Positions 12,866 to 25,436 are shown, numbered from the stretch's first letter. The stretch: 64,000 nt of DNA from Erythroxylum novogranatense (GCA_029891385.1 CM057229.1:6047001-6111000); one strand, 5' to 3'. The notes: generated by a model not told the origin, from the sequence alone. Numbers and translations are program-made.

Positions 12866-13270
12866 GTAAGTAGAACTTATAATAATACCTAAAATAATTT
12901 CTCAAAAACAAATTATAAGGAAATTATAATTATCATAATTATTATATAATATGTATTTATTAGTAATAAAAAACTAAATGGCCATTTACAATTGATTAAT
13001 TTAACTATTTAAGATGGGCTTTAATTATTAATAAATATATATACTCAAGTCGGAAAATTTCAATTAAATTGTAATAATAAAACAAATTAATTATTAAATT
13101 TTAATGCAATTATAATTAATAATTTAGTGAAATTATTCATTACATGATGATTATTATTATTATTAAATAATACTAAAATTTTAAATTACACTTAATATCA
13201 ACAACATAATTAATAATGTTTATGAAGTATATTAAACGGGTTTTAGCAATAGTCTTGTACTGCAAAAGTC

Positions 13271-13414
13271 GTTGGTTTACATAAATAATAAACATGTCTT
13301 CAAACTTAAAAGTCATCTCGTTGGTTTACATAAATAATAAATATGTCTTCAAGCTTAAAAGTCATCTCTGACAGCAAAGCCAAGCTGATAGGCGGCTTGG
13401 TGGCTTTGCTGTCA
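13271..13414 (-). repeat. Right-arm mirror of the 49-bp units and hairpin
   Basis: Reverse-complement copies of the left-arm tandem units (13271-13368) and of the GC-rich hairpin (13369-13414). Confidence 0.85.
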
Positions 13415-13554
13415 GATCACCTTATTCATCTGACAGATCTGACAGGAACAACTACAATAGCAGTCGTAGTGGTTCAAATTTTTTAACCAAAAACGATACC
13501 GTCTTACTCTTGGACAAAGTAAGACAGGATTAGTTAGACAGGTGATCTCCTCTC

Positions 13555-13563
13555 TTAAATCAT
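13555..13563. repeat. 9-bp target site duplication, right
   Basis: TTAAATCAT, identical to 10005-10013. Confidence 0.8.
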
Positions 13564-13660
13564 TGTATGAAGTATGGATGAGACTTAAGCCCTCTTTGAT
13601 AGATAGAGTTTTAGCCATTTTTTTGGCGTTTTGATGGGTATTTACTAATTATTTTAAAGG

Positions 13661-14325
13661 TGTTTGGCAAACAGCTGATAAGCTATTTTTTTCTTATTAA
13701 CTAAAAGTTGGCTTTTAACCATCTTAAAAAGTTATTTATGTGTTTGGTAAATAAATTATTGGTTAGCTTATTTAACTTCAATAAGTTGATTTCTAAAACT
13801 CCATAAGAGGAACTTTTTATGATTAACCAAAATTAATAGGTAAAAATTAATTATATCCTCCTTTCATAATTTTTGAATTATACTAATTATAATATAGTGA
13901 TATTATGAATAATTTAAACTAAAATCATGCATGTATTCTATAGTGAAAGTTTTTACAACGAAGTAAGTTTTTAGTTACAAAGCTTGGGAGTATTTTTATT
14001 AATGAAATAAGTTTTTGGTTACAAACTAAAAAATATGTTATGGCGACAAAATGTTTAAGATCGTTTTATGTTTTCATTAGAGTTAAAACTTAGATTTTGT
14101 TAAATTAAATATCTCATCATGAATTTATAATTTCTTTTTACGTCATATTCTCATAAGTCGTTTTATACTTAAACAATTAATACTAAACCGTTAATTTTAC
14201 TAAACATTGTTAATAAACAACTAATTATATCAGCTGGTTAAATTAGCTAATATAATAAGTTGTTAGCTAACAGCTGATAAAATCATCTAACAACTTATGT
14301 AATCCGCTGATTGTCAAACATGGTC
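13661..14325. mobile_element. Candidate MITE with hAT-like ends
   Basis: The left end TGTTTGGCAAACAGCTGATAA and the reverse complement of the right end (TGTTTGACAATCAGCGGAT) match imperfectly. The interior is AT-rich with repeated CAGCTGATAA-type motifs and no coding content. The right part (14090-14325) resembles the arms of the palindrome at 15010-15690, so one MITE family is present several times. I found no clear 8-bp target duplication, so the hAT label is tentative. Confidence 0.4.
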
Positions 14326-14940
14326 TTTGTTTAGTTATCAATTAATGGGTTAGCTTATTCAACTCAACCAGCTTATTTTTTAAAAGGTCCTCTATAAAAG
14401 TGTTTTAGTGGTCGGTTGATAAAATTTTGTTTAGTTGACGATTATGCCCTTTATTCTTTTAATAGTGATGGAGGCCTTTTAAAAGAAGAAAGAGTGTAAC
14501 AGGCATGACAATCACTCTCTCGCCTACGACATTTGCTATAATAATTATTGTAATTAAATGTAATTAATTAACATAATTAATTAAATTATATTTAAATTAC
14601 TAAATAAAATAAAATATAATTAATTAATTAATTAAAATATAATAATAAATAATTAAGAGTGTCATAAGAGTGACAACTACTGTCACGCCTGTGATGCTTG
14701 CTATAATAATACTTATAATTAAATGTAATTAATTAAAATATAATTAATTAATTAAATAAAATATTAATAATTAATTAAAATATAATTAATTTAATAATTA
14801 ACATATAATTAATTAATTAAGTAAAATATAAATAAATAATTAAAATATAAATAAATAAATAATTAAAATATAATTATTTAATTAATTAATTTATTAAATA
14901 AAATTAATTAAAATATATGATTTTATGTTGATTTATGTTA
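14326..14940. other. AT-rich non-coding DNA with a local duplication
   Basis: The segments at about 14490-14570 and 14655-14735 are diverged copies (AAGAGTGT, CGCCT, TTGCTATAATAA, then AATTAATT runs). No gene seen. Confidence 0.55.
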
Positions 14941-14951
14941 ATGATTTTTTG

Positions 14952-15690
<739 letters not shown>

Positions 15691-18600
15691 TTTCTTTCTT
15701 TTCCATATTAATCAAGTTGAAGATCATTTTTAATATATTAATTTATTTAAGTTATGTTTATTTTTGATAACTTGGTTGTAATGATGCTTGTTTTTTTTCA
15801 TATTTTGTTGAACTAATGACCTATTGATAAGGTGAATTTCTAGACACTCAAGTATTTTTTAATTTTTGAGACTTATAAGTAGGTTTTTAATTATTTAACT
15901 ATAATGACAGTTTCAGTAATTTGTAATAATTTTTAGTACAATTGTCTTTTGTTTTTAATTTCTCAACATTTAGAGCAAAACATTCCTCATACGAGCATTT
16001 TCAAAAATAATGGATTAGTTTAATCTGCCAAATCAATAAGTTAATTAACAAATATGATTATCCACAATTTAACACTATCATGCAGCTAAATATTTCTCAT
16101 TCCGTCAAAAAATTGTTGATGATTCATTTTAAGGCCTTAGAGTTTGACGAGTGTCCCTTGATCCATTATTTTTATACGGCATGTAGTTCCAGTGTTTCGA
16201 ACGTGAACCGATTTTAGGGAAAAATAGAAACATCGGCTTAGCCTAACGAAGCCATGTTTATTTCTACCAAACAGAATCCATGTTTGGTCCTTATCTTTCA
16301 CTTCGCAAATTCTGGTTTTACCTGCAATTGGTCAACCTCTGCAATTATTGTCCATCATTTGACCCTTCAATGCCGTTGGTGACAAGTGGGTTCAAGAGTG
16401 CAGCAATCACCACCAATTGAGGAAATCTAAACCAGAGATTAGCGTATAATCCCCCATTAATTAAGCTGGATGGATCTCTATATATATTAGCTATTGATTA
16501 TTTATGATAGAGACATCCCATAGACTTTGGTTGATTGCAGCAATTCAAGCACTTAAAAACCTGTTTAGTGTTTAGCTACCCCAGGTATTTGACAATAAGC
16601 GCTTTGTTAGTTGTAACCCACTTGGTGATTGATTAATATAAAAGAAAGCTACCAAGGATGAAGATGTATGCTTCAAGAAAGAAACAACATGCATGAATAC
16701 CATTAAGAGAATGATTAGTGGAGACAAATTAAGGATTACAACACCAAGTTGGATTAAGAGAGGGGTTCCATTCCATTACCTGATTCTGACCTTTCGTTGA
16801 GTAGTCAATCTTTACATGGGCCCTTATCATTTGTTTTTGGGGACTATTTTTATTAACACCAATCAAATTTTGCGTTAAAAAGAAACCATGAGAATCACGA
16901 TTTGTCATTTTATTGTTATTTTCTCCGCCGCCCCCTTTTCGTCCTGTCTTGTCACCAAACTACCAATATTGTAATATAACTGATCCAGATTGTTCTAAAG
17001 CCAATAAACCATGGAAGAATTTGTCATAACCAGTAACCACCGAATACATGCAGCAACAAAATCATTAAACAGTCCGACAATTCCTGAATTAGGTTTCAGA
17101 TATGTATGAAACTAGACAAGAGTTTTGAAATTTGATAATCCATCCAAAAACTCAATGGCCCCCCCCACGGGAAATCCTTTATATTTTAAAAGCAGTGAAG
17201 ACATTCCAAATATCTAATAGCGTCTTCCAATTTCTACCAGGGATTGCAGGCAAGACTTTAACATCAAGTGGTTCCAATTTGCGACCTCGCAGGGAAGCAA
17301 AAACCAAATAATTGAAGTGCCAGTAAATAAAGCAAGTAAAAGAAAGAGATAAAACGACAAAAGAAGAGGACAGTACGATAATGGTGGTGAAGATGATACC
17401 ATACCCACACGCTCCTATTCCTATTCCTGCCTCCAACCAGGATCAGGAAAATCCAGTGTACTAACTACAGGACGAAGCCGCGTAGGCCCGTCCCAGATGT
17501 GTGCAGCGGAAAATCATGTAGATGGGTCCCTGAAGCCTCATTGATTTGTGCGAATCCCAAGGTTATGATTCTCCTTGGAACTCGCGGCAAGATTTTTTCG
17601 TTCTGAGTGAATGCCCCCTAGCTGTCATTTGCTGTTGACGTCGTAACGGATTTTTAAATATGCTGCAGTTAGGTCCGTTAAAAAGGGGCCCCTGCTTTCC
17701 TTCTCACTCGCCACCTCACTCGCCTTCGGACAAATTTAGTACCGATTTGGCCTAACATACAAGTCCTCTCCGGTACGTGGCCTTTCCTAGTACATGATTA
17801 AGCTGTACGCTGTCGGACGACTGGTCGTCGCTTGAGCTGCCGGCAACCACACACAACTTACTGCCTCCCAGCTTTGAGCTTGAAGGGTGGGGAGAATTAT
17901 TTAGGACTACTCTTCACAGATCTGTTTCTCGAATTACTCAAAAGAAAATTGTCCATTTGTGTCTGCTTATTGGCCGTGTCTGTATATACACGAATTAGTA
18001 ACCTTTTATTCAAGTTGAATTACATCTGCTAGCTTTTGGAATCTTACACGAAATGGTGAACTGAAATGGGAGGAAACATCCTATCTTCTTCTACATCACG
18101 TGTAGCACCCAACAACCCAACGCAATCTCATCAAATGAGTTGTTCTTTAATTGCTGATTTAGTCCATATTACCGTGTACTTGCAAAAAGGACCCAAGGCA
18201 CTAGAGCTGTCGCTGAAAGGAAAACCACAAGCGTACCCATCTTATTATTGGGACCATTATTCCAGGCCAAATGGTGACTATGAAGAGAAAAATATTGTAC
18301 CACGTTCAGTGCACTACTATTTCTGACATATACTGTGATAAACAAAGTTGAAAGTACGATGCTTTCTTGTGTACTTCAGGTTTACACTTAAACGTGACAC
18401 CATCTACTGACTATTTTCACTGTAATTACGGTTTTCTTCCAATTGTTTGTAAGGAACGATATATTAATTAATATTTATGAAATTAACTTTTATCTTACGA
18501 CTTTTCAGTACTTAAATTCGCACGAATCAAAATGTCAAGTGAGGATCAAACAGGGTAACAGTGTATTAGAGGTGCACTCGTGCGGAGAAGTACGGGAAAA

Positions 18601-19500
18601 GGACAGGGTTATGTAAGGGGTGGTTGATGTGTCCATGGCAGGAGAATTATAATAGAGGGAGGGGTGGTGCATTTTATACAGCTGTCTTCCGCGTAACCAT
18701 CGCATGCTGAATTTCTCTCTCTTTCATTTTCCTTTTTGCAATTTTGCTTTGTTCGTCAACTTCTTTCATCTAATGACCACGCCTCTCGCGTCCATTTCGT
18801 AGGTCCAAACATATTTCGCTGGTTTGACAAGGCGGCAACGTAGATTAATTATTTATAATTACTTGTATAACCAAAATTAGGCGGTGGAGGGCGGTTATGG
18901 CAGGCAGTTAAGGAAAGCGGGGATTGAATGCCACGTGGCTTTTGGGAGATGGGCCCCTTCCTTTATTTGACAGCCTGGACTGACAAGTGACAAGATTACA
19001 GTTTAGTTACTTCGTCTTCATATCCTGTTACTTTACTTTTGTCGCTTCCACCGTTTTCTTCTCTCTCTCTTCTCAGTTTAAAATTAAATATAGTAAAATC
19101 CCATCACGTAATTGCTCGCCAGCCTGGCTCGGTCAAAGTCATCGCTTCCTTTATCCGGTTCCATCCGTATTCCCTTTTACCTTATTTATTTATCATCTTT
19201 AATATAATTGTCCGATAGATAAGAATCTATCTCAATATTCCCCCCTAATCTCCACGTTTCATTATTAAAAAAAAAAGCCTCCTTCCGTAACTTCCAAAAC
19301 TGTCATTTAAATTTATTTACGAGATGGGGTACCTAATTTACCATCCTCTTCGTTCCAGCCTCCGAAGTTAAAAACAAGGTCAGCAATGACTTATTGTTAC
19401 CATTAACGTAGAAGTAAATCACAACCGTCGATTAAAATTTCGTTCGTCAAAGTAGAATCGTGTGTAAACTGGAGACAATGACAGGTAATTTGAGTCGTGA
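15691..19500. other. Intergenic DNA upstream of MYB
   Basis: Non-coding with no transposon ends recognised. Small frames (for example 17179-17436 minus, 85 residues with one hydrophobic stretch) lack family features. A CACGTG core at 18097-18102 and a longer G-box at 18930-18939 lie in the distal MYB promoter. Base composition becomes less AT-rich from about 17450. Confidence 0.5.
18930..18939. promoter_or_regulatory. Palindromic G-box / ABRE-type site
   Basis: GCCACGTGGC, a perfect palindrome about 840 bases upstream of the MYB start codon. The core CACGTG is bound by plant bZIP and bHLH factors. Function here is inferred. Confidence 0.45.
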
Positions 19501-19518
19501 TAATGAGTAATGTGATGT

Positions 19519-19528
19519 GACGCGTGTC
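19519..19528 (+). promoter_or_regulatory. ABA coupling-element-like site (CE3 type)
   Basis: GACGCGTGTC, one base off the described CE3 element of ABA-responsive promoters, about 250 bases before the MYB ATG. It fits known ABA induction of MYB44-type genes. Confidence 0.35.
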
Positions 19529-19566
19529 AGTTTGACAGCTGTTTTGCATGTAACTGACATGTACGT

Positions 19567-19605
19567 CAACGGCTATGACCGGTCACCTAACCGGCTTTAA
19601 CCAGT
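19567..19605. promoter_or_regulatory. Cluster of MYB-type binding motifs
   Basis: Within 40 bases: CAACGG, GACCGGTCA, TAACCGG and AACCAGTC. These resemble the R2R3-MYB target AACNG/CNGTT and lie just upstream of the TATA box, so self- or cross-regulation by MYB factors is possible. Inference from motif density only. Confidence 0.4.
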
Positions 19606-19625
19606 CATCCTTATCCTCTCCCACA

Positions 19626-19633
19626 TATATATA
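19626..19633 (+). promoter_or_regulatory. TATA box of the MYB gene
   Basis: TATATATA about 143 bases before the start codon, followed by a pyrimidine-rich stretch suitable for transcription start near 19655-19665. This would give a 5' UTR of about 110-120 bases. Confidence 0.55.
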
Positions 19634-19678
19634 CCCCTTCCTCACCGTTTTCTTTCTAGTTCTCTCCAGTTACATAAA

Positions 19679-19697
19679 GTTGAGGCTCCGCCTCAAC
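19679..19697 (+). promoter_or_regulatory. Hairpin in predicted MYB 5' UTR
   Basis: A perfect 8-base stem (GTTGAGGC / GCCTCAAC) with a three-base TCC loop, about 80 bases before the ATG. It could affect ribosome scanning. The role is speculative. Confidence 0.4.
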
Positions 19698-19775
19698 CGT
19701 TCACCCAAGACCTCAAACCTTCTCTCTCGAAATTATTTGAATTTTAATTTTTAGGATATAAATATATCTCATACC

Positions 19776-20711
19776 ATGAGTTCAAAAGAAGTGGATCGGA
19801 TCAAAGGTCCGTGGAGCCCCGAAGAAGACGAAGCGTTGCAGAGGCTAGTGAAAAGTTACGGCTCTAGAAACTGGTCTCTTATTAGCAAATCGATCCCCGG
19901 TCGATCTGGAAAGTCTTGTCGGTTACGGTGGTGTAATCAGCTGTCCCCTGAAGTCGAGCACAGGCCCTTCTCTCCTCAAGAGGACGAAACCATCATCAAA
20001 GCTCATGCTAGTTTCGGCAACAAGTGGGCCACCATCGCTCGCCTGCTCAATGGCCGAACCGATAACGCTGTCAAGAATCACTGGAACTCTACTCTTAAGA
20101 GGAAATGTTCCGCTATGATCCACGACTTGATCGACGACGGTCCTGTCCAGCAGCCTCTCAAAAGATCCGCCAGTGTCGGCCCGGGTACTGCGGTGTCGGG
20201 TCTTCAGCTCAACCACCCGAACAGCCCCTCGGGCTCCGAACTCAGTGATTCAAGTTTGCCTGCTATGTCTTCTTCGTCGGCGGCGTTCAGGCCTTTAACA
20301 CGAACCGGTTCAGTTGTTCCCCCCACTTATTCTTCAGCCGAAGATCCACCTACCTTACTCAGCCTTTGTCTGCCCGGTTTCGACTCATGCGACGTCTCCA
20401 ACCAAATCCCTAGTTCACAACCAGTATCAGATTCGGGTGCATGGCCCGTTTCAAACTCGAATCCAACATTTATCACACCGACTTGCGTCGCTCACCCACC
20501 ACCACCACCACCACCACCTCGAGCGCCGGTGCAGGAAGCTGCAAGGACGCAGTTTTTCAGTCCAGACTTCTTGTCATTGATGCAGGAGATGATAAGAAAA
20601 GAGGTGAGAAATTACATGTCTGGGATTGAGAAGAATGGGCCTTGTTTGCAAACAGAAACTATGATCAGAAACGCCGTGGTTAAGCGAATTGGGATAACCA
20701 GGATCGAGTAG
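19776..20711 (+). CDS. R2R3-MYB transcription factor, MYB44-like (subgroup 22)
   Basis: An intact 311-residue, single-exon gene. R2 has tryptophans at 13, 33 and 52; R3 has Phe65, Trp84 and Trp103, the usual R3 substitution. The linker and recognition helix end in [10 protein letters not shown]. Subgroup 22 marks follow: [11 protein letters not shown] (150-160), an EAR-like LLSLCLPG (194-201) and the C-terminal [17 protein letters not shown] (265-281). The proline run at 241-248 and the C-terminal tail are less conserved. Close relatives (AtMYB44, 70, 73, 77) act in the nucleus in ABA, auxin and stress responses and are MAP-kinase targets; the SP sites at Ser57 and Ser150 match the known positions. 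The start is the first ATG in frame and gives a standard N-terminus. Subgroup 22 genes are normally intronless, as here. Confidence 0.95.
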   Translation: MSSKEVDRIKGPWSPEEDEALQRLVKSYGSRNWSLISKSIPGRSGKSCRLRWCNQLSPEVEHRPFSPQEDETIIKAHASFGNKWATIARLLNGRTDNAVKNHWNSTLKRKCSAMIHDLIDDGPVQQPLKRSASVGPGTAVSGLQLNHPNSPSGSELSDSSLPAMSSSSAAFRPLTRTGSVVPPTYSSAEDPPTLLSLCLPGFDSCDVSNQIPSSQPVSDSGAWPVSNSNPTFITPTCVAHPPPPPPPPRAPVQEAARTQFFSPDFLSLMQEMIRKEVRNYMSGIEKNGPCLQTETMIRNAVVKRIGITRIE

Positions 20712-21189
20712 CAAAGGAAAGGGAATTAGTGACTTCGTTGTTGTTGATGCAGCCGAGTGGATTCGGCGAAGCGTAGGAGAGAGAATGGTCGGATGAGAGA
20801 AGGGAATATTAAACAAAAGTGGAGATTACAGAAAAAAGACGAGGGAAGAAAGAGGAGGGGATGACGGATCAATTGTGTAGTGAACAACTTTTACTCTATG
20901 CTTGTAGAGAATTAATAATTCTAGTAGTAGTGTACAGTTGGAGGAAAAATTGTCACTTCACAACTGAATTAATTGAGAAAAAAGAAAATTTTCTTGATAT
21001 TAAATTAAAAAAAGAAAAATGAATTAACTTAAAAGGAATGCGTTTGTTATTATTCGATCATTTTGTGTTTTGGTTGGAAGCTAAATTATGGGAAAATAAA
21101 ATTTTTAAATACCACATTTTCAAGAGCGGGTATCAAAATTGAGAACGGACTAATCAAACATGGATGATTTGGGTGGATCAGTATTTTCA
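20712..21189 (+). other. MYB 3' flank
   Basis: Probable 3' UTR followed by intergenic DNA. An AATAAA at about 21095-21100 could serve polyadenylation, but similar words are frequent in this AT-rich stretch. Confidence 0.3.
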
Positions 21190-21812
21190 TCTTTTAGTTA
21201 GAAATTTTAAGTTTGAGTCCTAATAACGAAAAAATTGTTTAGTAATTTATTCTTTATGAGTTGATTTAAAAGTATTTTTCTAATTGAAATTTTTTTAGAA
21301 AATCTTTTGAAAAAAAAGGGAGGAAGAGAATGGCTAAATACTTTGTGACAATAAAGAGGTAAAATGACTTTTGTACTTTAATTTGGCTGTGCAATTTTAA
21401 TAATCTTCGATGAAGAATACACTTTTGTTTCTTCGTGTGGCTGTGTGTGTAATTTTATAATCTTTGACTAATATTTTATTCTATTGTAAATTTTAATTTT
21501 AGTTTTTATTTTGTGCTTTCAATTTTAGTTTTCTTTCAAATAATAAAGTTTAATTATTAGTATTAGATAGAAGTTAAAGATGATTTATTTTTACTTAAAA
21601 ATTATTTTAATTTATTATATATTTTAATTTATTAAAATAAATAATTTTAAATTTTAAATAAATTTGAATTATATATTTGAAAGATATTTTAAATTTAATT
21701 ATATCTATTAAATTAAATTAATTACAAGAATTAATAATATTACTAAGTAAAATTAAATTATGAATTATGTTAATTACATATAGTAAAACATTGAATTATT
21801 TATAGTTTTATT
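21190..21812. repeat. Segmental duplication, copy 1 (3' flank of RLK1)
   Basis: Matches about 32832-33520 over most of its length, including AAATGACTTTTGTACTTTAAT, CTTCGTGTGGCTGTG and TTTGAATTATATATTTGAAAG, with small indels. It is the downstream flank of RLK1. In the other copy it is joined directly to the 5' part of an RLK1 duplicate. Confidence 0.85.
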
Positions 21813-22077
21813 AGTTTAATAAAAACTGCATGATTTTTCTTACTATTTTAAAAACAAAAACAGAAAAATAAAAACAAAAACAAAAACAAAAATTGACAAG
21901 GAATTTTAGATGAACGAAACCGCACAATGCTTTAAGAGAATAAAAATACAAACAATTGATTGCAAGCTTCCATTTAAACAATTACAACTTTGCTGCTGCT
22001 ATTGACCCTAAAATTACGGTCAAAGGAGGTTGGCTGTCTCTGATATTGATATATTTATATATATATATGACTTTTGA
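21813..22077. other. 3' flank of RLK1
   Basis: AT-rich sequence absent from the second copy of the duplication. It probably contains the RLK1 3' UTR and polyadenylation region (minus strand). No separate gene seen. Confidence 0.4.
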
Positions 22078-24489
22078 CTAAACATCATTTTCATGGCTGT
22101 GAAGCATCTCAACGGCTTTGCTCATGGTAGGTCTCGCATCTTTATCTTCCTCTACACATTGAAGAGCCAGTGAAACCAAAGTTTCCATCTTTACTGTGTC
22201 GTATTTACCATCCAACTTGGGATCTATGACGTCTTCAATCCATGATACGTTGTCATTGGCTGTACCTCTCTTGTCTCTTACCCATGCCACCAATGTCCTG
22301 TCATCATTTTCATCACCGGACTGTGCGCTGTTCGATCCCACAAGTGGACCTCTTCCGGTCACCATCTCTAATATAACGATTCCATAACTGTAAACGTCAA
22401 CTTTTGAAGTGATGGGCAGATTGAATACCCACTCGGGAGCCATGTAACCTCTAGTTCCTCTTATCCCTGTAAAGCTTGTATTCTCACGGTCTCCTCTGTT
22501 TAGTAGCTTGGATAACCCAAAATCTGACACTTTGGGTTGGTAGTTTGAGTCTAGGAGGATGTTCTGAGGCTTCACATCACAGTGTAGAACCCATTCTAAG
22601 CATTCTTCGTGTAGATAAGCAAGCCCTCTGGCAGTGCCCAAGGCAATTTCGAATCGCTTTTTCCAATCAAGTGTCTTAGAAGAGACATTTTCTGCCAAGG
22701 ACCCATGTTCCATGAACTCGTAAACAAGAAGTCTCTGCTTTCCTTCCGCACAATAGCCCAGTATCTCTATTAGATTCATGTGATTAAGCTTCCCAATTGT
22801 GCTTATCTCTGCCAAGAATTCTGCTTCTCCTTGAACAGCTACATTTAGTAGTTTGATTGCAGCAACACGATTGTCTGACAACACGCCTTTGTACACAATT
22901 CCTCCGGCACCTCTTCCTATTTCGTGACTGAAGTTTCGTGTTGCTTGCTTTAGCTCAGAATAAGTGAATCTTTTAAACCCTGCTGCCATAAGATGGTAGC
23001 CTTGTCTAGGTTCACCCGAGTTCTTGTGGGAATTGACCAAGAAACACCAAGCAAACAGGATGATGACCATCTCCACTGCTCCTAAAGCAGTTGCAAACCA
23101 CCGGATGAACTTCAATGTGCCATTTTCATGGTCCTTTGGATAATCCCGACCGGCTAGACTGACAAGTTCGCCGCTGCAATCTAGCCCACTTATTGGAGTT
23201 GTCTCCTTAATATCAGAGAAGAGGGTCTTTGTGGAAACTTTAACGTAGACTTGCCCTTCGAAACCAGGCCACTGTTGTCCATTATACAACAATATTTTAG
23301 GATAACAAGCAGTAACAAGGTCGTTGTTGCTGCCATATGTGATATACTTAAACTGGAAAGCTTTGCAGTTGCACATCCCTAGACACACCGTTTCACACAT
23401 CCGCAAAGTGTAATTGGGATAATAGCCATAATCATAGCCATAGAATTCAGCATGAGGGAGTAGGACAAAACGAGTCTCTGTATCATTTCCACATGATACT
23501 TCATTCTCGGGTTCACAACCATAAGCCCAGTCAGTAGTATTCTTCATCTTGTAACGTGGAAGGCAGGTGCATTTGGTACCAGTAATAGGATCATAGCCAC
23601 ATGTACTGTTAGGTCCGCAAATTCCATGAACTCTACACGGTTCAGTTAGCGCTTGCCATGAGACAATCCAATTTGTGCCCCCCACTTCTCGGCTATAGAT
23701 TCGCACGTTGCCGTCGAAATCAAGAGTCAATCTTCTCTGGAGACTCACTCCATAATCTATTGATAAGGCAGTAAAATTATCCGATGAGCTAAACTTTCCC
23801 AAGTTGTCAAGTAAAGCAGTTCTACTGCTGTTGTACGGGAATCTCCCAGCTTCATAGCTTAAAAGCCATGGGTACGGCCAATAAACACTTGAAATTTCAG
23901 GGCCGTCATAAAGCAGACTAAGAACATTATCATTGTCGAAGAAGAGCTTGTAAAAACCGGAAGAGAGGTTTGTCCGACCTCTTGACGAAACAAGCTGCGT
24001 GTCTCTGGTGAGTGGTTGCCGAGGAAGAAGGGTATCTGTCGGAGAATCAAAGCTTTGCCACAAAACTTTGCCTTCGCTATTATCCAGAACAAGATTACCA
24101 ATGTCCAGGAGGTGTAATTGCGATGGAGAAAGGGATTCTGTTTTTGTGGACCAAGCCGTTGACTTTTTTGCATCAGTTAAGATAAGATTTCCATTTTCTT
24201 GCAGCAAGAGCTTTGAGCTTTTGCCATTAACTGGAAAATCACGATTAGCCATCCAAACAATCGTACAATTGGAACTACAAGATGGTTTGTTGAACCATAT
24301 TGCAAAGCCATAAGCGTTGTCGCCGACAGGATGAAATCCGGCAGAAAAAATCCCACTTGGTGAAATCAAAACATCCTCTGATTTCTCCACCGAAAGAGAT
24401 GACCCTGCGGTCAGAGTAGACAACGTAAAAACAGAACCAGGAGCGGAGGCCAACAAAGACAGGGCAAACAGGGAACAGAGAATGCTCAT
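22078..24489 (-). CDS. G-type lectin receptor-like kinase (ZmPK1-like), RLK1
   Basis: An intact 803-residue, single-exon gene. Signal peptide about 1-20; mannose-binding (B) lectin domain about 25-150 with VWMANRDFPVNG; S-locus glycoprotein-type region about 200-330 with an EGF-like Cys cluster (ICGPNSTCGYD, CTCLPRYK); PAN/apple region about 333-417; transmembrane segment about 461-485; kinase about 520-795. Kinase marks: IGRGAGGIVYKG, Lys546 in AAIK, LHCDVKPQNILL (HCD 636-638, so a non-RD kinase), DFG 656-658, and MAPEW. It is a predicted plasma-membrane receptor kinase, ligand unknown. An in-frame ATG 34 codons upstream exists, but the internal ATG begins a proper signal peptide and the duplicate at 33935 keeps only that start, so I prefer 24489. 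Confidence 0.93.
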   Translation of the reverse strand: MSILCSLFALSLLASAPGSVFTLSTLTAGSSLSVEKSEDVLISPSGIFSAGFHPVGDNAYGFAIWFNKPSCSSNCTIVWMANRDFPVNGKSSKLLLQENGNLILTDAKKSTAWSTKTESLSPSQLHLLDIGNLVLDNSEGKVLWQSFDSPTDTLLPRQPLTRDTQLVSSRGRTNLSSGFYKLFFDNDNVLSLLYDGPEISSVYWPYPWLLSYEAGRFPYNSSRTALLDNLGKFSSSDNFTALSIDYGVSLQRRLTLDFDGNVRIYSREVGGTNWIVSWQALTEPCRVHGICGPNSTCGYDPITGTKCTCLPRYKMKNTTDWAYGCEPENEVSCGNDTETRFVLLPHAEFYGYDYGYYPNYTLRMCETVCLGMCNCKAFQFKYITYGSNNDLVTACYPKILLYNGQQWPGFEGQVYVKVSTKTLFSDIKETTPISGLDCSGELVSLAGRDYPKDHENGTLKFIRWFATALGAVEMVIILFAWCFLVNSHKNSGEPRQGYHLMAAGFKRFTYSELKQATRNFSHEIGRGAGGIVYKGVLSDNRVAAIKLLNVAVQGEAEFLAEISTIGKLNHMNLIEILGYCAEGKQRLLVYEFMEHGSLAENVSSKTLDWKKRFEIALGTARGLAYLHEECLEWVLHCDVKPQNILLDSNYQPKVSDFGLSKLLNRGDRENTSFTGIRGTRGYMAPEWVFNLPITSKVDVYSYGIVILEMVTGRGPLVGSNSAQSGDENDDRTLVAWVRDKRGTANDNVSWIEDVIDPKLDGKYDTVKMETLVSLALQCVEEDKDARPTMSKAVEMLHSHENDV

Positions 24490-25436
<947 letters not shown>

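Larger units (their letters stand above)
10014..13554. mobile_element. Foldback Mutator-like element (non-autonomous), 3.5 kb palindrome
   Basis: The left end GAGAGGGGATCACCTGTCTAA and the reverse complement of the right end GAGAGGAGATCACCTGTCTAA differ at one position in 21. Similarity continues almost the whole length, giving arms of about 1.75 kb that meet near 11785-11860. Exact 9-bp TTAAATCAT duplications flank it. Inside are only AT-rich repeats, ATT/AAT microsatellites and nested palindromes, with no transposase and no captured gene recognised. Nine-base duplications and long TIRs are typical of the Mutator superfamily; the nearly complete palindrome is typical of foldback forms. The superfamily call rests on duplication length and TIR style, not on a protein. 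Confidence 0.78.

Noticed and set aside
10014..13554. Assembly artefact (inverted duplication) in place of an element
   Set aside because: The arms differ at many positions and exact 9-bp duplications flank the unit, which an artefact would not create. Long-read confirmation is still desirable.
17179..17436. 85-residue minus-strand frame with one hydrophobic segment
   Set aside because: No family recognised, a second frame overlaps it, and nothing nearby suggests a promoter or exon partner. It could be a small membrane protein, but I cannot support it.
20314..20629. Plus-strand frames with His or Thr runs inside the MYB gene
   Set aside because: Shadow frames of the proline run of MYB; the MYB frame explains the sequence fully.
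22196..24313. Several plus-strand frames inside RLK1
   Set aside because: Antisense shadows of a well-supported receptor-kinase gene.
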